A stretch of DNA of 42,590 nt, from the NCBI GenBank assembly GCA_945861675.1, contig CAMAVY010000012.1, positions 1-42,590 on the forward strand, written 5' to 3'. The notes under the pieces are model-generated. The model did no database searches and was not told the DNA's origin. It saw only the letters and a program-made list of their open reading frames with translations. Origin of the DNA: Klebsiella pneumoniae. GTDB taxonomy: Bacteria > Pseudomonadota > Gammaproteobacteria > Pseudomonadales > Azotimanducaceae. Every line of letters begins with the position of its first letter. The stretch's first letter is position 1. Shown piece after piece: positions 1 through 8,614 of the stretch. A program made the position numbers and the translations under genes.

Positions 1-461
1 ATGGCGGTGGTGCGCGCGCGCGGCGGAACTACGCATCCTTCCTTATGTCTGTTGGCCGTTATGCAGAGGCCTGCCCGCAGCTGCTGGCCGCATCAACCGA
101 ACTTGAGTATGCAAATCGCCCGCAGGTCTATGAAGACCTGGGCAAGTGCGAGCGAGCCATTGGCCATGATCAGGCCGCCGCACAGGCCTACAACAGGGCC
201 ATTGAACTGAATGCAAAGCAGCCCGATGCGCAGCTCGCGCTGGCAGAACTGCTCTTCAATCAGAAGGAATACGTGCAGTCATCCGCCGCATATCAGCAGT
301 TTCGATCGCAGGCGCAACAGAACGCGCGCAGCCTCTGGCTGGGCGTGCGTATCGCACGCGCCATGAACGACGCCGACGCCGAAGCCAGCCACGCACTGAT
401 GCTGCGTAATCAATTTCCAGACTCGGCGGAGTACCGCCTTTTTCAGGAGAGCACACCATGA
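1..461 (+). CDS. pilF: PilF/PilW type IV pilus biogenesis TPR lipoprotein (5' truncated)
   Basis: The reading frame enters from the left edge (first whole codon at position 3), so the lipoprotein signal and first TPRs are missing. The 152 visible residues match the C-terminal part of PilF: a helix-turn-helix TPR pattern beginning NYASFL, a repeat around YEDLGKCERAIGHDQAAAQAY, and the characteristic QNARSLWLGVRIA stretch. In the family PilF is an outer-membrane pilotin that helps the secretin PilQ assemble. The stop codon overlaps the rodZ start as ATGA (458-461), suggesting translational coupling. In Pseudomonas pilF also precedes rodZ, ispG and hisS, which supports the call. Function is inferred from family and context. 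Confidence 0.88.
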   Translation, partial: GGGARARRNYASFLMSVGRYAEACPQLLAASTELEYANRPQVYEDLGKCERAIGHDQAAAQAYNRAIELNAKQPDAQLALAELLFNQKEYVQSSAAYQQFRSQAQQNARSLWLGVRIARAMNDADAEASHALMLRNQFPDSAEYRLFQESTP

Positions 462-1621
462 CGCCACCGACCGAACTCGCGAGCAGCGGAACGGCAGGCA
501 GCGGCCCCGCAAGCAGCGGAAGTGCAAACGGCGGAGCGACTGCGGGTGGCGACAATGTGATCGACATTGGCCTGGGTGGCGCGGCGGCACCGGCCGGCGA
601 CCGCCGACAACATCCCGGCCCCGGCTACTGGTTGCGCCAGGCGCGCGAGCGCCGCGGATGGAGCCAGCGCGAAGCGGCCGACATGTTCAATCTGTCGGCG
701 CGCTTCGTGGTCGCAATGGAAGATGAGACCTTCGACAAACTTCCGGCGCCCGCCTTTGCACGTGGCTATCTGCGCGCGTACGCGAAACTGTTGAACCTCT
801 CGGGCGATGAAATCATCCGCCGCTACGAGTCCCTGGTGGGTGACGACTCGGATCCCTACTTCAATGAATTGCGCACGGCGCGCAGACAGCCCGTGCTCGA
901 CTTCGTCCGCGCGCATCCCGGCCTGCTCATGAGTGTGTTGGGCACGATGGCTGCGGTACTGCTGCTGGTCGCACTGTGGTGGGGTTGGGGACTGGTACGC
1001 CAACAGGGCACCACGTTGGAGCCCGCGCTCGATGCGCTCGGTGGCGCTGCCGCCGGTGTCGCGGGCATGGTGGACGAGGCGCCAGGGCGTGAAGGCGAAT
1101 CATCGGCGACCGATTCCACGCTTGCGCTGCCGCCGCCAGCACCCGGCACTGATGTTGCCCCCGAGGATGTTGCCCCCGAGGATGTTGCCCCAGCAGATGT
1201 TGCCCCGGCGGCAGGCGCAGGTGCTGCGCCCGCTGCGTCGGGTGTGCATGCGCCAGCGGCTGCCGAGTCAAATGCAAGCCAGCCCATCACGGGCGCTGCC
1301 CAGCAGGGCGCCGCAGTTGGCGCCGCACCCGTCGCAATCACCGCGCAGCAGGCGGGTGTGGCGCAGCCTGCGGTCACCGGCCCGGACCGCGTTGACTTGT
1401 CAGTCGCGCAGAGTTGCTGGGTAGATGTTCGTGATGCAACGGGCAGCAAGGTGTTCAGCAACAACGTTGCTGCGCGCGGTTCCGTGACGATCGGCGGCTC
1501 CGCGCCATTCACGATTGTGCTGGGCAACGCGCCTGGCGCTCGCGTCTCTGTGAACGGCAAGCCCGTCGATGTTGAGTCAAACATTCGCGGTCGCGTTGCC
1601 ACACTGGTCGCGGGCCCCTGA
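458..1621 (+). CDS. rodZ: Cytoskeleton protein RodZ
   Basis: 387 residues with the RodZ layout. Residues 1-50 are a Gly/Ser/Ala-rich, poorly conserved cytoplasmic extension. Residues 52-125 form the HTH domain (GYWLRQARERRGWS, then ARGYLRAYAKLL). A single transmembrane helix lies near 156-180. A long Ala/Pro-rich periplasmic linker follows, containing four copies of a five-residue repeat (232-251). The C-terminal DUF4115-type domain covers about 310-387 (SCWVDVRDATGSKVFSNN). In the family RodZ binds MreB through the HTH domain and links the elongasome to the membrane, setting rod shape. It overlaps pilF by 4 nt, and ispG follows after 30 bp. Confidence 0.93.
   Translation: MTPPTELASSGTAGSGPASSGSANGGATAGGDNVIDIGLGGAAAPAGDRRQHPGPGYWLRQARERRGWSQREAADMFNLSARFVVAMEDETFDKLPAPAFARGYLRAYAKLLNLSGDEIIRRYESLVGDDSDPYFNELRTARRQPVLDFVRAHPGLLMSVLGTMAAVLLLVALWWGWGLVRQQGTTLEPALDALGGAAAGVAGMVDEAPGREGESSATDSTLALPPPAPGTDVAPEDVAPEDVAPADVAPAAGAGAAPAASGVHAPAAAESNASQPITGAAQQGAAVGAAPVAITAQQAGVAQPAVTGPDRVDLSVAQSCWVDVRDATGSKVFSNNVAARGSVTIGGSAPFTIVLGNAPGARVSVNGKPVDVESNIRGRVATLVAGP
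1151..1210 (+). repeat. 15-bp tandem repeat x4 inside rodZ linker
   Basis: Four in-frame 15-bp units (1151-1165, 1166-1180, 1181-1195, 1196-1210). The first two are identical (gatgttgcccccgag) and the last two differ only at the end. They encode DVAPE, DVAPE, DVAPA, DVAPA in the periplasmic linker, so copy-number change would only alter linker length. Confidence 0.95.
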
Positions 1622-1651
1622 CTTCCAGCAGCGACTCACGTAGGCCTCACG

Positions 1652-2767
1652 ATGTACTTTCGTTCCTGGATCAAGCGCCGCAAGTCCAAACAGATTTTTG
1701 TGGGCAAGGTGCCCGTCGGCGGCGATGCGCCGATCTCGGTGCAGAGCATGACCAACACCGAGACGACCGACGTTGCCGCAACGGTGGCGCAGGTTCGTCA
1801 ACTTGAAGGCGCAGGCGCTGATATCGTGCGCGTGTCGGTGCCGAGCATGGATGCGGCCGTGGCGTTCGGACACATCCGTTCGCAGGTCCAGGTGCCGTTG
1901 GTTGCCGACATCCACTTCGATCACCGCATTGCCCTGGCTGTGCTCGAGCGCGGTGTGGATTGCCTGCGCATCAATCCCGGCAACATCGGCCGAGCAGAAA
2001 AGGTCCGGGAAGTGGTCGCCTCGTGCCGTGACCACAACGTGCCCATCCGCATTGGCGTGAATGCGGGTTCGTTATCGAAGGAAATGCTGCGCCGTTACGA
2101 CAACGAACCCTGTCCCGATGCAATGGTTGAGTCGGCGCTTGAGAACATCGACATTCTCAACCGGCTGAACTTCGATAACTTCAAGATTTCGCTGAAGGCG
2201 TCGGACGTGTTCATGACCGTGGCGGCCTACCGCCAGCTTGCAGATCAGATTGAACAACCGTTCCACCTGGGCATTACCGAAGCCGGCGGACTCCGCAGCG
2301 GTACGGTCAAGTCTGCAATTGGTCTCGGCGTGCTGCTGCTTGATGGCATCGGCGACACGATTCGCGTGTCGTTGGCGGCCGATCCAGTGGAAGAAGTGAA
2401 GGTGGGCTTCGACATTCTGAAGTCGCTGCGCATCCGCTCGAAAGGGGTGAACTTCATTGCGTGTCCGTCGTGCTCGCGGCAGAACTTCGACGTCATCAGC
2501 ACGTTGAATGAACTCGAGCGACGCCTTGATGACGAGCTGACGCCCATCGATGTCGCAGTGATCGGGTGTTATGTGAATGGCCCGGGCGAATCCAAGACCG
2601 CGGACATCGGTGTGACGGGTGGTGCCTCGGGCAACATGATCTATGTTGGCGGCGAGACGGCGCACAAGATCGGCAACGAGCAACTGGTCGATACGCTGGA
2701 GCGTCTGGTGCGCGAGAAGACAGCAGCGCGGCGCGCAGCAGCAGACAGCCTGATTGCCAAAGGCTGA
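1652..2767 (+). CDS. ispG: 4-hydroxy-3-methylbut-2-en-1-yl diphosphate synthase (IspG/GcpE)
   Basis: 371 residues, the usual length of the short bacterial form. It carries the TIM-barrel N-terminal part ([35 protein letters not shown]) and the C-terminal iron-sulfur module. Three cysteines that bind the [4Fe-4S] cluster are visible: C271 and C274 (CPSC) and C306 in GCYVNGPGE, followed by E313. The enzyme converts methylerythritol cyclodiphosphate to HMBPP in the MEP isoprenoid pathway. ATG at 1652 lies 30 bp after rodZ, and hisS follows almost at once. All key residues are present. Confidence 0.97.
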   Translation: MYFRSWIKRRKSKQIFVGKVPVGGDAPISVQSMTNTETTDVAATVAQVRQLEGAGADIVRVSVPSMDAAVAFGHIRSQVQVPLVADIHFDHRIALAVLERGVDCLRINPGNIGRAEKVREVVASCRDHNVPIRIGVNAGSLSKEMLRRYDNEPCPDAMVESALENIDILNRLNFDNFKISLKASDVFMTVAAYRQLADQIEQPFHLGITEAGGLRSGTVKSAIGLGVLLLDGIGDTIRVSLAADPVEEVKVGFDILKSLRIRSKGVNFIACPSCSRQNFDVISTLNELERRLDDELTPIDVAVIGCYVNGPGESKTADIGVTGGASGNMIYVGGETAHKIGNEQLVDTLERLVREKTAARRAAADSLIAKG

Positions 2768-2774
2768 GCTACGC

Positions 2775-4190
2775 ATGTCCGACCAACGTTCACCTGGCCA
2801 ACGCGCACCCGAAGCGGAACAGAAGGCGCAACGCATCCAGTCGTTGCGCGGTATGCGCGACGTGCTGCCAGCGGACATGGCCCACATCGCGCGCGTTGAG
2901 CGCGTGGCACACGGCATCATGGATGCCTATGCCTACGAACAGTTGCGCTTGCCGTTGCTCGAAGACCATGGGCTGTTTGCACGCTCGGCCGGCGATACCT
3001 CGGACATCGTCGAAAAGCAGATGTACACGTTCGCGGATCGCGACGGCGACAGCATTACGCTGCGTCCGGAAGGCACGGCAGGCTGTGTGCGTGCGCTGAT
3101 CGAGAACGGCCTGATTCGCTCACCGCAGCGTGTCTGGTACGCCGGCGCAATGTTCCGTTACGAGCGGCCGCAGAAAGGCCGCTATCGCGAGTTCTTCCAG
3201 ATCGGTGCGGAAGCGTTCGGTCAGGCAACCGCAGAAGCAGAAGCCGAGCTCATCGCCATGATGACGGCGGCGTGGCGCCAGCTTGGCATCGCTGATTGGG
3301 TCACGCTTGAATTGAATTCGATCGGCGATAGCGAAGATCGCAACGCCTATCGCAATGCGCTCGTCGCGTACCTGTCGCAATACAAGGATGCGCTGGATGA
3401 GGACAGTCAGCGTCGCTTGCTGAGCAACCCGCTGCGCATTCTCGACAGCAAGAGCGAGTCGACCCGACGGATCGTCGAAGGCGCGCCGAGTTTGAGCGCG
3501 TATCTGGGCAGCGCGGCGCGCGAGCACTTCGATGCGCTGTGTCGAATGCTTGATGAATTGGGCATTGCCTATCGGCTGAACGATCGGCTGGTGCGCGGGC
3601 TCGACTACTACAACCGCTCGGTGTTCGAGTGGACGACGGAGCGGCTTGGCGCGCAGGGCACGATCTGCGCGGGCGGTCGCTACGACCTGCTGGTCACCCA
3701 GCTCGGTGGCCCGCCGACACCGGCCGCCGGTTTCGCGCTCGGCGTCGACCGGGTCGCACTGCTGGTCGAGCAACTGCAGCAGGACCGCGCCTACCGGCCC
3801 GCCGACGTCTACTTCATGTCTGTCGCAGAGGGTGCTGAGGCGACGGCCATGCGTCTGGCGGGTGAACTCCGTGAGCACGTGCCCGGCCTGCGCATTCGTC
3901 AACACCAGGGCGGCGGCAAGATGAAGGCGCAGATTCGCAAGGCCGATGCCAGCGGCGCGGATGTGGCGCTCATTCTCGGCGACGATGAGTTGCGCGATGG
4001 CACGCTGACGCTGAAGTGGCTGCGCCTCGACCGGCCGCAGGAAACGCTTCCGCTTGGGTCGATCATCGAACGCTTGAGCGCAGCTCGATTGAGTGGGCTG
4101 CAAGCCGACTCTGGCGGCGAACTTGGTGCGAGAATCGCGCCCCCCGAATCCGAACCCATACCCCTGCAGGCCGCGCATCCCGATGTCTGA
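2775..4190 (+). CDS. hisS: Histidine--tRNA ligase
   Basis: 471 residues from ATG 2775. The same frame is open to an ATG at 2754 inside ispG, which would add seven residues, but the downstream start avoids most of the overlap. Class II synthetase signatures are present: motif 1 region after SLRGMRDVLP, motif 2 FRYERPQKGRYREFFQIG, histidine-specific GLDYYNRSVFEW and GGRYDLL, and a C-terminal anticodon-binding domain. The first 20 residues and the last 35 are low-similarity extensions, making it longer than the roughly 424 residues of E. coli HisS. The tail overlaps the next gene by 8 bp. It charges tRNA-His in the cytoplasm. Confidence 0.96.
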   Translation: MSDQRSPGQRAPEAEQKAQRIQSLRGMRDVLPADMAHIARVERVAHGIMDAYAYEQLRLPLLEDHGLFARSAGDTSDIVEKQMYTFADRDGDSITLRPEGTAGCVRALIENGLIRSPQRVWYAGAMFRYERPQKGRYREFFQIGAEAFGQATAEAEAELIAMMTAAWRQLGIADWVTLELNSIGDSEDRNAYRNALVAYLSQYKDALDEDSQRRLLSNPLRILDSKSESTRRIVEGAPSLSAYLGSAAREHFDALCRMLDELGIAYRLNDRLVRGLDYYNRSVFEWTTERLGAQGTICAGGRYDLLVTQLGGPPTPAAGFALGVDRVALLVEQLQQDRAYRPADVYFMSVAEGAEATAMRLAGELREHVPGLRIRQHQGGGKMKAQIRKADASGADVALILGDDELRDGTLTLKWLRLDRPQETLPLGSIIERLSAARLSGLQADSGGELGARIAPPESEPIPLQAAHPDV

Positions 4191-4890
4191 TTTCCGTACT
4201 GATGAAGAATCCATTGAGCTGGTCAAGACCTGGTGGAAGGACAACGGCACCTTTCTGATGGTGGGCCTCGCCGTCGTGCTTGCGGCAGTGTTTGGCTGGC
4301 AGTTCTGGCAGAAGCACCAGGCCGAGCAGGGCATCGTCGCGGCGCAGCGCTTTGAGCAACTGCGCAACGCCATGCAACCGGACAGCCGCACGCCGCCGCA
4401 AACGCGTGCGTACCTGCTGCAGCAGTTGAAAGAGGTGCACAGCGGCACAGGCTATGGCGCATTGGGCGCACTGCTGGAAGCGCGCAGGCTTGTCGATGGG
4501 TCGCAGTTCGACGCAGCCAGCAAAGAGCTTGATTGGGCGGTCAGCAACGCGAAGAGCAAAGACGTCGCAGACCTCGCACGGCTGCGTCTGGCGCGTGTGC
4601 ATTGGGCCAAAGGCGATGCCGACGCCGCGATCAAAAAGCTCGATGAGATCGACGCCGTAGGTTATGTCGGCCTGGTGGAAGAACTGCGCGGTGACCTGTT
4701 GTTGTCGCGCGGAGATCGCGCTGGCGCCTACGCGGCGTACCAACGTGCGCTGGATGCCGACAAGGACGCGGTGCAGCCGCTGCTGGCCATCAAACGTGAT
4801 GATGTGGCACCACCTGCTGTCGTCAATGGAAACCCTGCCGGCAGTTCAAGCCCCGCGGCTGCAAGCCAGCCCGCTGCGACTGGAGGCTGA
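4183..4890 (+). CDS. yfgM: YfgM-like TPR membrane protein
   Basis: 235 residues. The acidic N-terminus (SDFRTDEESIELVKTWWKDNG) is typical of YfgM and is followed by one transmembrane helix at about 23-43 and a periplasmic TPR-like region. In E. coli YfgM associates with the SecYEG translocon and the chaperone PpiD. The start at ATG 4183 lies inside the end of hisS; the frame is open upstream, but this start gives the conserved N-terminus. The hisS-yfgM-bamB-der order matches E. coli. The last 25 residues are Ala/Ser/Pro-rich. GGAGG at 4882-4886, inside its last codons, serves as the bamB ribosome-binding site. Confidence 0.9.
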   Translation: MSDFRTDEESIELVKTWWKDNGTFLMVGLAVVLAAVFGWQFWQKHQAEQGIVAAQRFEQLRNAMQPDSRTPPQTRAYLLQQLKEVHSGTGYGALGALLEARRLVDGSQFDAASKELDWAVSNAKSKDVADLARLRLARVHWAKGDADAAIKKLDEIDAVGYVGLVEELRGDLLLSRGDRAGAYAAYQRALDADKDAVQPLLAIKRDDVAPPAVVNGNPAGSSSPAAASQPAATGG

Positions 4891-6141
4891 GTGACGCTTA
4901 CAGCATATTGCCGGCGCGTCTTCACATTGCTGCTGGTTGGCGGCCTGCTGAGCGGGTTGGCTGGATGTGAAACACTGAGCTCACTGAATCCGTTCAGCGA
5001 CACCGATGAAGATGAACCGGCAGCGCTGCAGGATTTCAAGGAAGAGGCGCATGTCACCATCAATTGGGATGCACAGGTCGGCGATGGTGCTGGGTCGAGT
5101 TATCTGCATCTCGATGTTGCCGTTTCCGGTCCGCGCATCTACGCCGCCGATGCTTATGGCGTTGTCGAGGGCTACGAGCGCGCGACGGGCAAGCGGGTGT
5201 GGCGCGTCCAGATTGAGAATCCAACGCCGCCCCCGGGCTGGGCGGAACGCGTGCGTTTCTGGTCGCTGAGCGACGACGCATTCATCACCGGTGCGGTGGG
5301 CGCAGGTGCGGGCGCAGTGTTCGTGGGCACCGACAACGGCGATGTCATTGCGCTCGACGATCTCGATGGGCACGAACTCTGGCGGGCCAAGGTCAGCTCG
5401 GAAGTTGTGTCGGCGCCGCAGACCGACGGCGATGTGGTCAGCGTGCTTACGCTCGACGGTCGGCTGGTTGCACTGGATCGCGCAACGGGACAGCGTCGCT
5501 GGAGCTATGACACGCAGGTGCCCGTGCTTACGCTGCGCGGATCTGCGCGTGCGTTGGTTGCGGAAGGCCTGGTGATTGCTGCATTTCCGAGTGGCCGGCT
5601 GGTCGCGTTGCGTGCGAAAGGCGGTGAGCCGGTGTGGGAGCAGCGCATCGCGGTGCCGCAAGGTCGTTCTGAACTGGAGCGCATCGTCGATGTGGATGGC
5701 ACGCCACTCGTCGTACCGCCATTGATTTACGCGGCAAGTTTTCAAGGCCGCGTAAAGGCGCTGCGGCTGACCGACGGCAATCCAGTCTGGGAACGCGAGC
5801 TGTCGAGCTATCAGTCACTCGGCAACGGCCAGGGGCTCGTTTATGCCGTGGCCAAAGACGATGAGGTTCAGGCGCTCGACGAGCAGACCGGTGAAACAAC
5901 CTGGAGCAACGCAACCCTTGCGCATCGCGCGCTGACGGGCGGTGCCAGCGTCGCCAGCTATGTGATCTTCGGCGACGGTCAGGGCTATCTGCATGTGCTG
6001 GCGCAAAGCGATGGCAGGGTCGTAGGTCGTGAGCAGATCGACAGCGATGGCTTGCGCTCGGACTTCGTCGTGAACGACGGCGTGCTCTATGGCTTGAGTA
6101 ACGGCGGCCGCCTGTTCGCCGCCAGCATCGCGGCGAAGTGA
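4891..6141 (+). CDS. bamB: Outer membrane protein assembly factor BamB
   Basis: 416 residues from GTG 4891, directly after the yfgM stop and preceded by GGAGG. A lipoprotein signal peptide ends in lipobox L-A-G-C with C26 as the lipidated residue. The rest is a PQQ-type eight-bladed beta-propeller with repeats such as RIYAADAYGVVEGYERATGKRVW, VFVGTDNGDVIALD and RLVALDRATGQRRW. BamB is a periplasm-facing lipoprotein of the BAM complex that helps BamA insert beta-barrel proteins. The stop overlaps the next start as GTGA. Confidence 0.96.
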   Translation: MTLTAYCRRVFTLLLVGGLLSGLAGCETLSSLNPFSDTDEDEPAALQDFKEEAHVTINWDAQVGDGAGSSYLHLDVAVSGPRIYAADAYGVVEGYERATGKRVWRVQIENPTPPPGWAERVRFWSLSDDAFITGAVGAGAGAVFVGTDNGDVIALDDLDGHELWRAKVSSEVVSAPQTDGDVVSVLTLDGRLVALDRATGQRRWSYDTQVPVLTLRGSARALVAEGLVIAAFPSGRLVALRAKGGEPVWEQRIAVPQGRSELERIVDVDGTPLVVPPLIYAASFQGRVKALRLTDGNPVWERELSSYQSLGNGQGLVYAVAKDDEVQALDEQTGETTWSNATLAHRALTGGASVASYVIFGDGQGYLHVLAQSDGRVVGREQIDSDGLRSDFVVNDGVLYGLSNGGRLFAASIAAK

Positions 6142-7598
6142 CCTCCTCTTACCCGGTTGGTCTGCATCACGTTGCATTGGTCGGCCGGCCCAATGTGGGC
6201 AAGTCGACGCTGTTCAATCGGCTGACGTCGTCGCGTGATGCGCTGGTTGCGAACCTCCCGGGGCTGACGCGCGATCGTCAATACGGCATCGCTGAAGTCG
6301 GCGATTTCCGTTTCACGATCATCGATACCGGTGGCCTCGTTGGCGACGATATGGATCCGTCCATCCGCCAGCTGATGACCGACCAGGTGCAGCAGGCGCT
6401 CGACGAAAGCGAGCTGGTGCTGTTCATCGTGGACGTGCGTGGTGGTGTGACGACCGGTGACCACGAGATTGCGGCCATGCTGCGTCGTCAGGCGCGCGCC
6501 GTTTTGCTGGTGGCCAACAAGTCCGATGGCGTGGACGTCAATCAGCGCCTCGGCGATCTGTACGGTCTGGGCTTTGGCGAACCAGAGCTGATCTCGGCCA
6601 GTCATGGCCGCGGCATTCTGCAGTTGGGCGAAGCGATCCAGGCACGCTTGCCGAATCCGCCGGTGTTCGATGCCGACAGTCTCGAAGACGGCTCGGCAGA
6701 GGATCGCGGCATTGTTGTCGCGGTGCTGGGTCGTCCGAACGTCGGCAAGTCGACATTGGTGAATCGCCTGCTGGGCGAGGATCGCGTGATCGTCTTCGAT
6801 GCGCCAGGCACTACGCGCGACAGCATCTACATCCCGTTCGAACGCAATGGCGAGCGCTATACGCTCATCGATACGGCAGGTGTGCGGCGCCGCGGTCGAA
6901 TCGAAGAAGTGATCGAGAAGTTCTCGGTGCTCAAGGCAATGGATGCCATGCATCGCGCCAACGTGGTGGTGTTGGTGCTGGACGCGCGCGAATCGATTGT
7001 TGAGCAGGACTTGCGCCTGCTCGGGCTCGCGATCGATGCGGGTCGCAGCATTGTGCTTGCCATCAACAAGTGGGACGGCATGCCGGGCGATGCCCGCGAC
7101 AGTGTCAGGTCCGAGCTTGATCGCCGGCTCGATTTTGCGCCCTGGCTGGAGCAGGTCTTCATCTCTGCCCTGCATGGCTCCGGCGTGGGCGAGCTGCTCG
7201 AACGCGTGCGTGAAGTGCATCTCACGGCGCGCATCCGTTTTTCTGCGAACGAACTGACGACGATGCTCGAACGCATCCTCGAGACGCATCCGCCGCCGCT
7301 GGTGAATGGTCGACGCATCAAGCTGCGCTATGCCCACACGGGCGGCGACGTGCCGCCGACGGTGGTGATTCACGGCAACCAGACTGAAGCAGTGCCGCCC
7401 AGCTATCTGCGTTATCTGGAACATTCGTTTCGCTCGGCACTGGGACTGCGCGGCGCCGCGTTGCGCATTCAGCTGCGTTCTGGCGACAACCCCTACGCGA
7501 GCCAGCGCAACGAGCTTAATCAGCGGCAACGCAAACAGCGGGCACGCGTCATTGCGCATGATCGCTCACGCGACAACAAGGGGCGTGGGAAGCGCTGA
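6138..7598 (+). CDS. der: Ribosome assembly GTPase Der (EngA)
   Basis: 486 residues with two tandem GTPase domains, the hallmark of Der. G1 motifs GRPNVGKS occur at about residues 16-23 and again near 198-205, each followed by DTGG or DTAG (G3) and NKSD or NKWD (G4). A C-terminal KH-like domain and a basic tail (RQRKQRARVIAHDRSRDNKGRGKR region) follow. Der acts in 50S subunit maturation. The GTG start at 6138 overlaps the bamB stop by 4 nt. It is the last gene of the left operon and converges with the M23 peptidase after a 71-bp gap. Confidence 0.97.
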   Translation: MTSSYPVGLHHVALVGRPNVGKSTLFNRLTSSRDALVANLPGLTRDRQYGIAEVGDFRFTIIDTGGLVGDDMDPSIRQLMTDQVQQALDESELVLFIVDVRGGVTTGDHEIAAMLRRQARAVLLVANKSDGVDVNQRLGDLYGLGFGEPELISASHGRGILQLGEAIQARLPNPPVFDADSLEDGSAEDRGIVVAVLGRPNVGKSTLVNRLLGEDRVIVFDAPGTTRDSIYIPFERNGERYTLIDTAGVRRRGRIEEVIEKFSVLKAMDAMHRANVVVLVLDARESIVEQDLRLLGLAIDAGRSIVLAINKWDGMPGDARDSVRSELDRRLDFAPWLEQVFISALHGSGVGELLERVREVHLTARIRFSANELTTMLERILETHPPPLVNGRRIKLRYAHTGGDVPPTVVIHGNQTEAVPPSYLRYLEHSFRSALGLRGAALRIQLRSGDNPYASQRNELNQRQRKQRARVIAHDRSRDNKGRGKR

Positions 7599-7669
7599 GC
7601 CCGCGCGCGTGCCGCGTGGCTGGGGAAGCCCGCGCGTCGTGCACGCCTGATGGGTCAAGATGAAAGAAG

Positions 7670-8614
7670 CTACTGCTTCGGTTGCGTAGTTTGTTCGCCA
7701 GCCGGTGGCGATGCCGCGTCAAGCAGCAGCTTTGGATCGATGGCTACGTTGCTGAGATACACGGCCCAGTGCAGGTGCGGCCCGGTCGCGCGCCCGGTTG
7801 CACCTACTTGACCAATGAGATCGCCTGCTGCGAGCCGCATGCCCGGCGTCACAGCTACGTGGCTCAGATGAGCGTACATGGTCACGAAGCCCTGGCCGTG
7901 ATCGATGAACACGGTGTTGCCGGTGAAGAAGTAGTTGCCGACACCGGCCACTTCGCCGGCCAGCGGTGCGCTGATCCTCGCGCCGGTCGGTGCAGCGAAG
8001 TCGAGCCCATTGTGTGGATTGCGTGGCTGACCGTTCAGCACGCGGCGGCTGCCGAATGGGCTCGAGAGACGCCCCTGCACGGGTGCACGCAGTCGCAATG
8101 TCTGCGGCGGTATGGGACTGAAGCGATCGCGCGCGGCGTCGATCAGCAGTTGCTCTGCATCGATGCGCAGCACGTCCTGCGGATCCGGATCGACCATGCG
8201 CTGATTGCTGAGCGTGAGCCGTTGCACGGGGTAGGCGCGTGACGCAATGCGGTAGGGCAGCGCGACTGATCCATTCGCATGCTGCGCAAAAACGCGCCCG
8301 CTGCCGGGCTGCGCGTCCAACGGCACTGCTGCGATGACATAGGTCACCTCTTGCGGCTGCCCGCGCTCATAGAGCCCGCGCTCTATGAGCGCGCGTCGAC
8401 CGTTGGCAATTGCGATCTGTGTGCCGGCGGGCGCCGCGACGCGCACGATGCCACCGGGAAAGCTCTCGTCATTGAACTGTTGGGCCGCGCCGCGCTGAGG
8501 CGCTTCTGAGCTCGCAGTTGCATCTGCCTTCCGTGGTCCACCGAACAGTGGCTGCACTGCTGCTTGCAGCGCAAGCAGCGATGCAAGCAGCAGTGCAAGT
8601 GCGCTTCGTTTCAT
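7670..8614 (-). CDS. M23 family metallopeptidase (murein hydrolase-like)
   Basis: 314 residues with a hydrophobic N-terminal signal or anchor (residues 4-24), a middle region of unknown fold, and a C-terminal M23/LytM domain. All zinc and catalytic residues are visible: H201 and D205 (HNGLD), H249 (YAHLS) and H280-x-H282 (HLH), so an active peptidoglycan endopeptidase is likely. The location is probably periplasmic. Its start overlaps the xseA stop as ATGA (8611-8614), so the two are co-transcribed and probably coupled. A weak hairpin spans the stop (7666-7679) and is followed on the minus strand by TTTC. The precise substrate cannot be told. Confidence 0.9.
   Translation of the reverse strand: MKRSALALLLASLLALQAAVQPLFGGPRKADATASSEAPQRGAAQQFNDESFPGGIVRVAAPAGTQIAIANGRRALIERGLYERGQPQEVTYVIAAVPLDAQPGSGRVFAQHANGSVALPYRIASRAYPVQRLTLSNQRMVDPDPQDVLRIDAEQLLIDAARDRFSPIPPQTLRLRAPVQGRLSSPFGSRRVLNGQPRNPHNGLDFAAPTGARISAPLAGEVAGVGNYFFTGNTVFIDHGQGFVTMYAHLSHVAVTPGMRLAAGDLIGQVGATGRATGPHLHWAVYLSNVAIDPKLLLDAASPPAGEQTTQPKQ

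Noticed and set aside
7599-7669. Intrinsic terminator between convergent der and the M23 peptidase gene
   Set aside because: Several GC-rich partial inverted repeats are present, but the only hairpin with following Ts (minus strand, 7679-7666) has a 5-bp stem across the stop codon, which is too weak to call as a feature.
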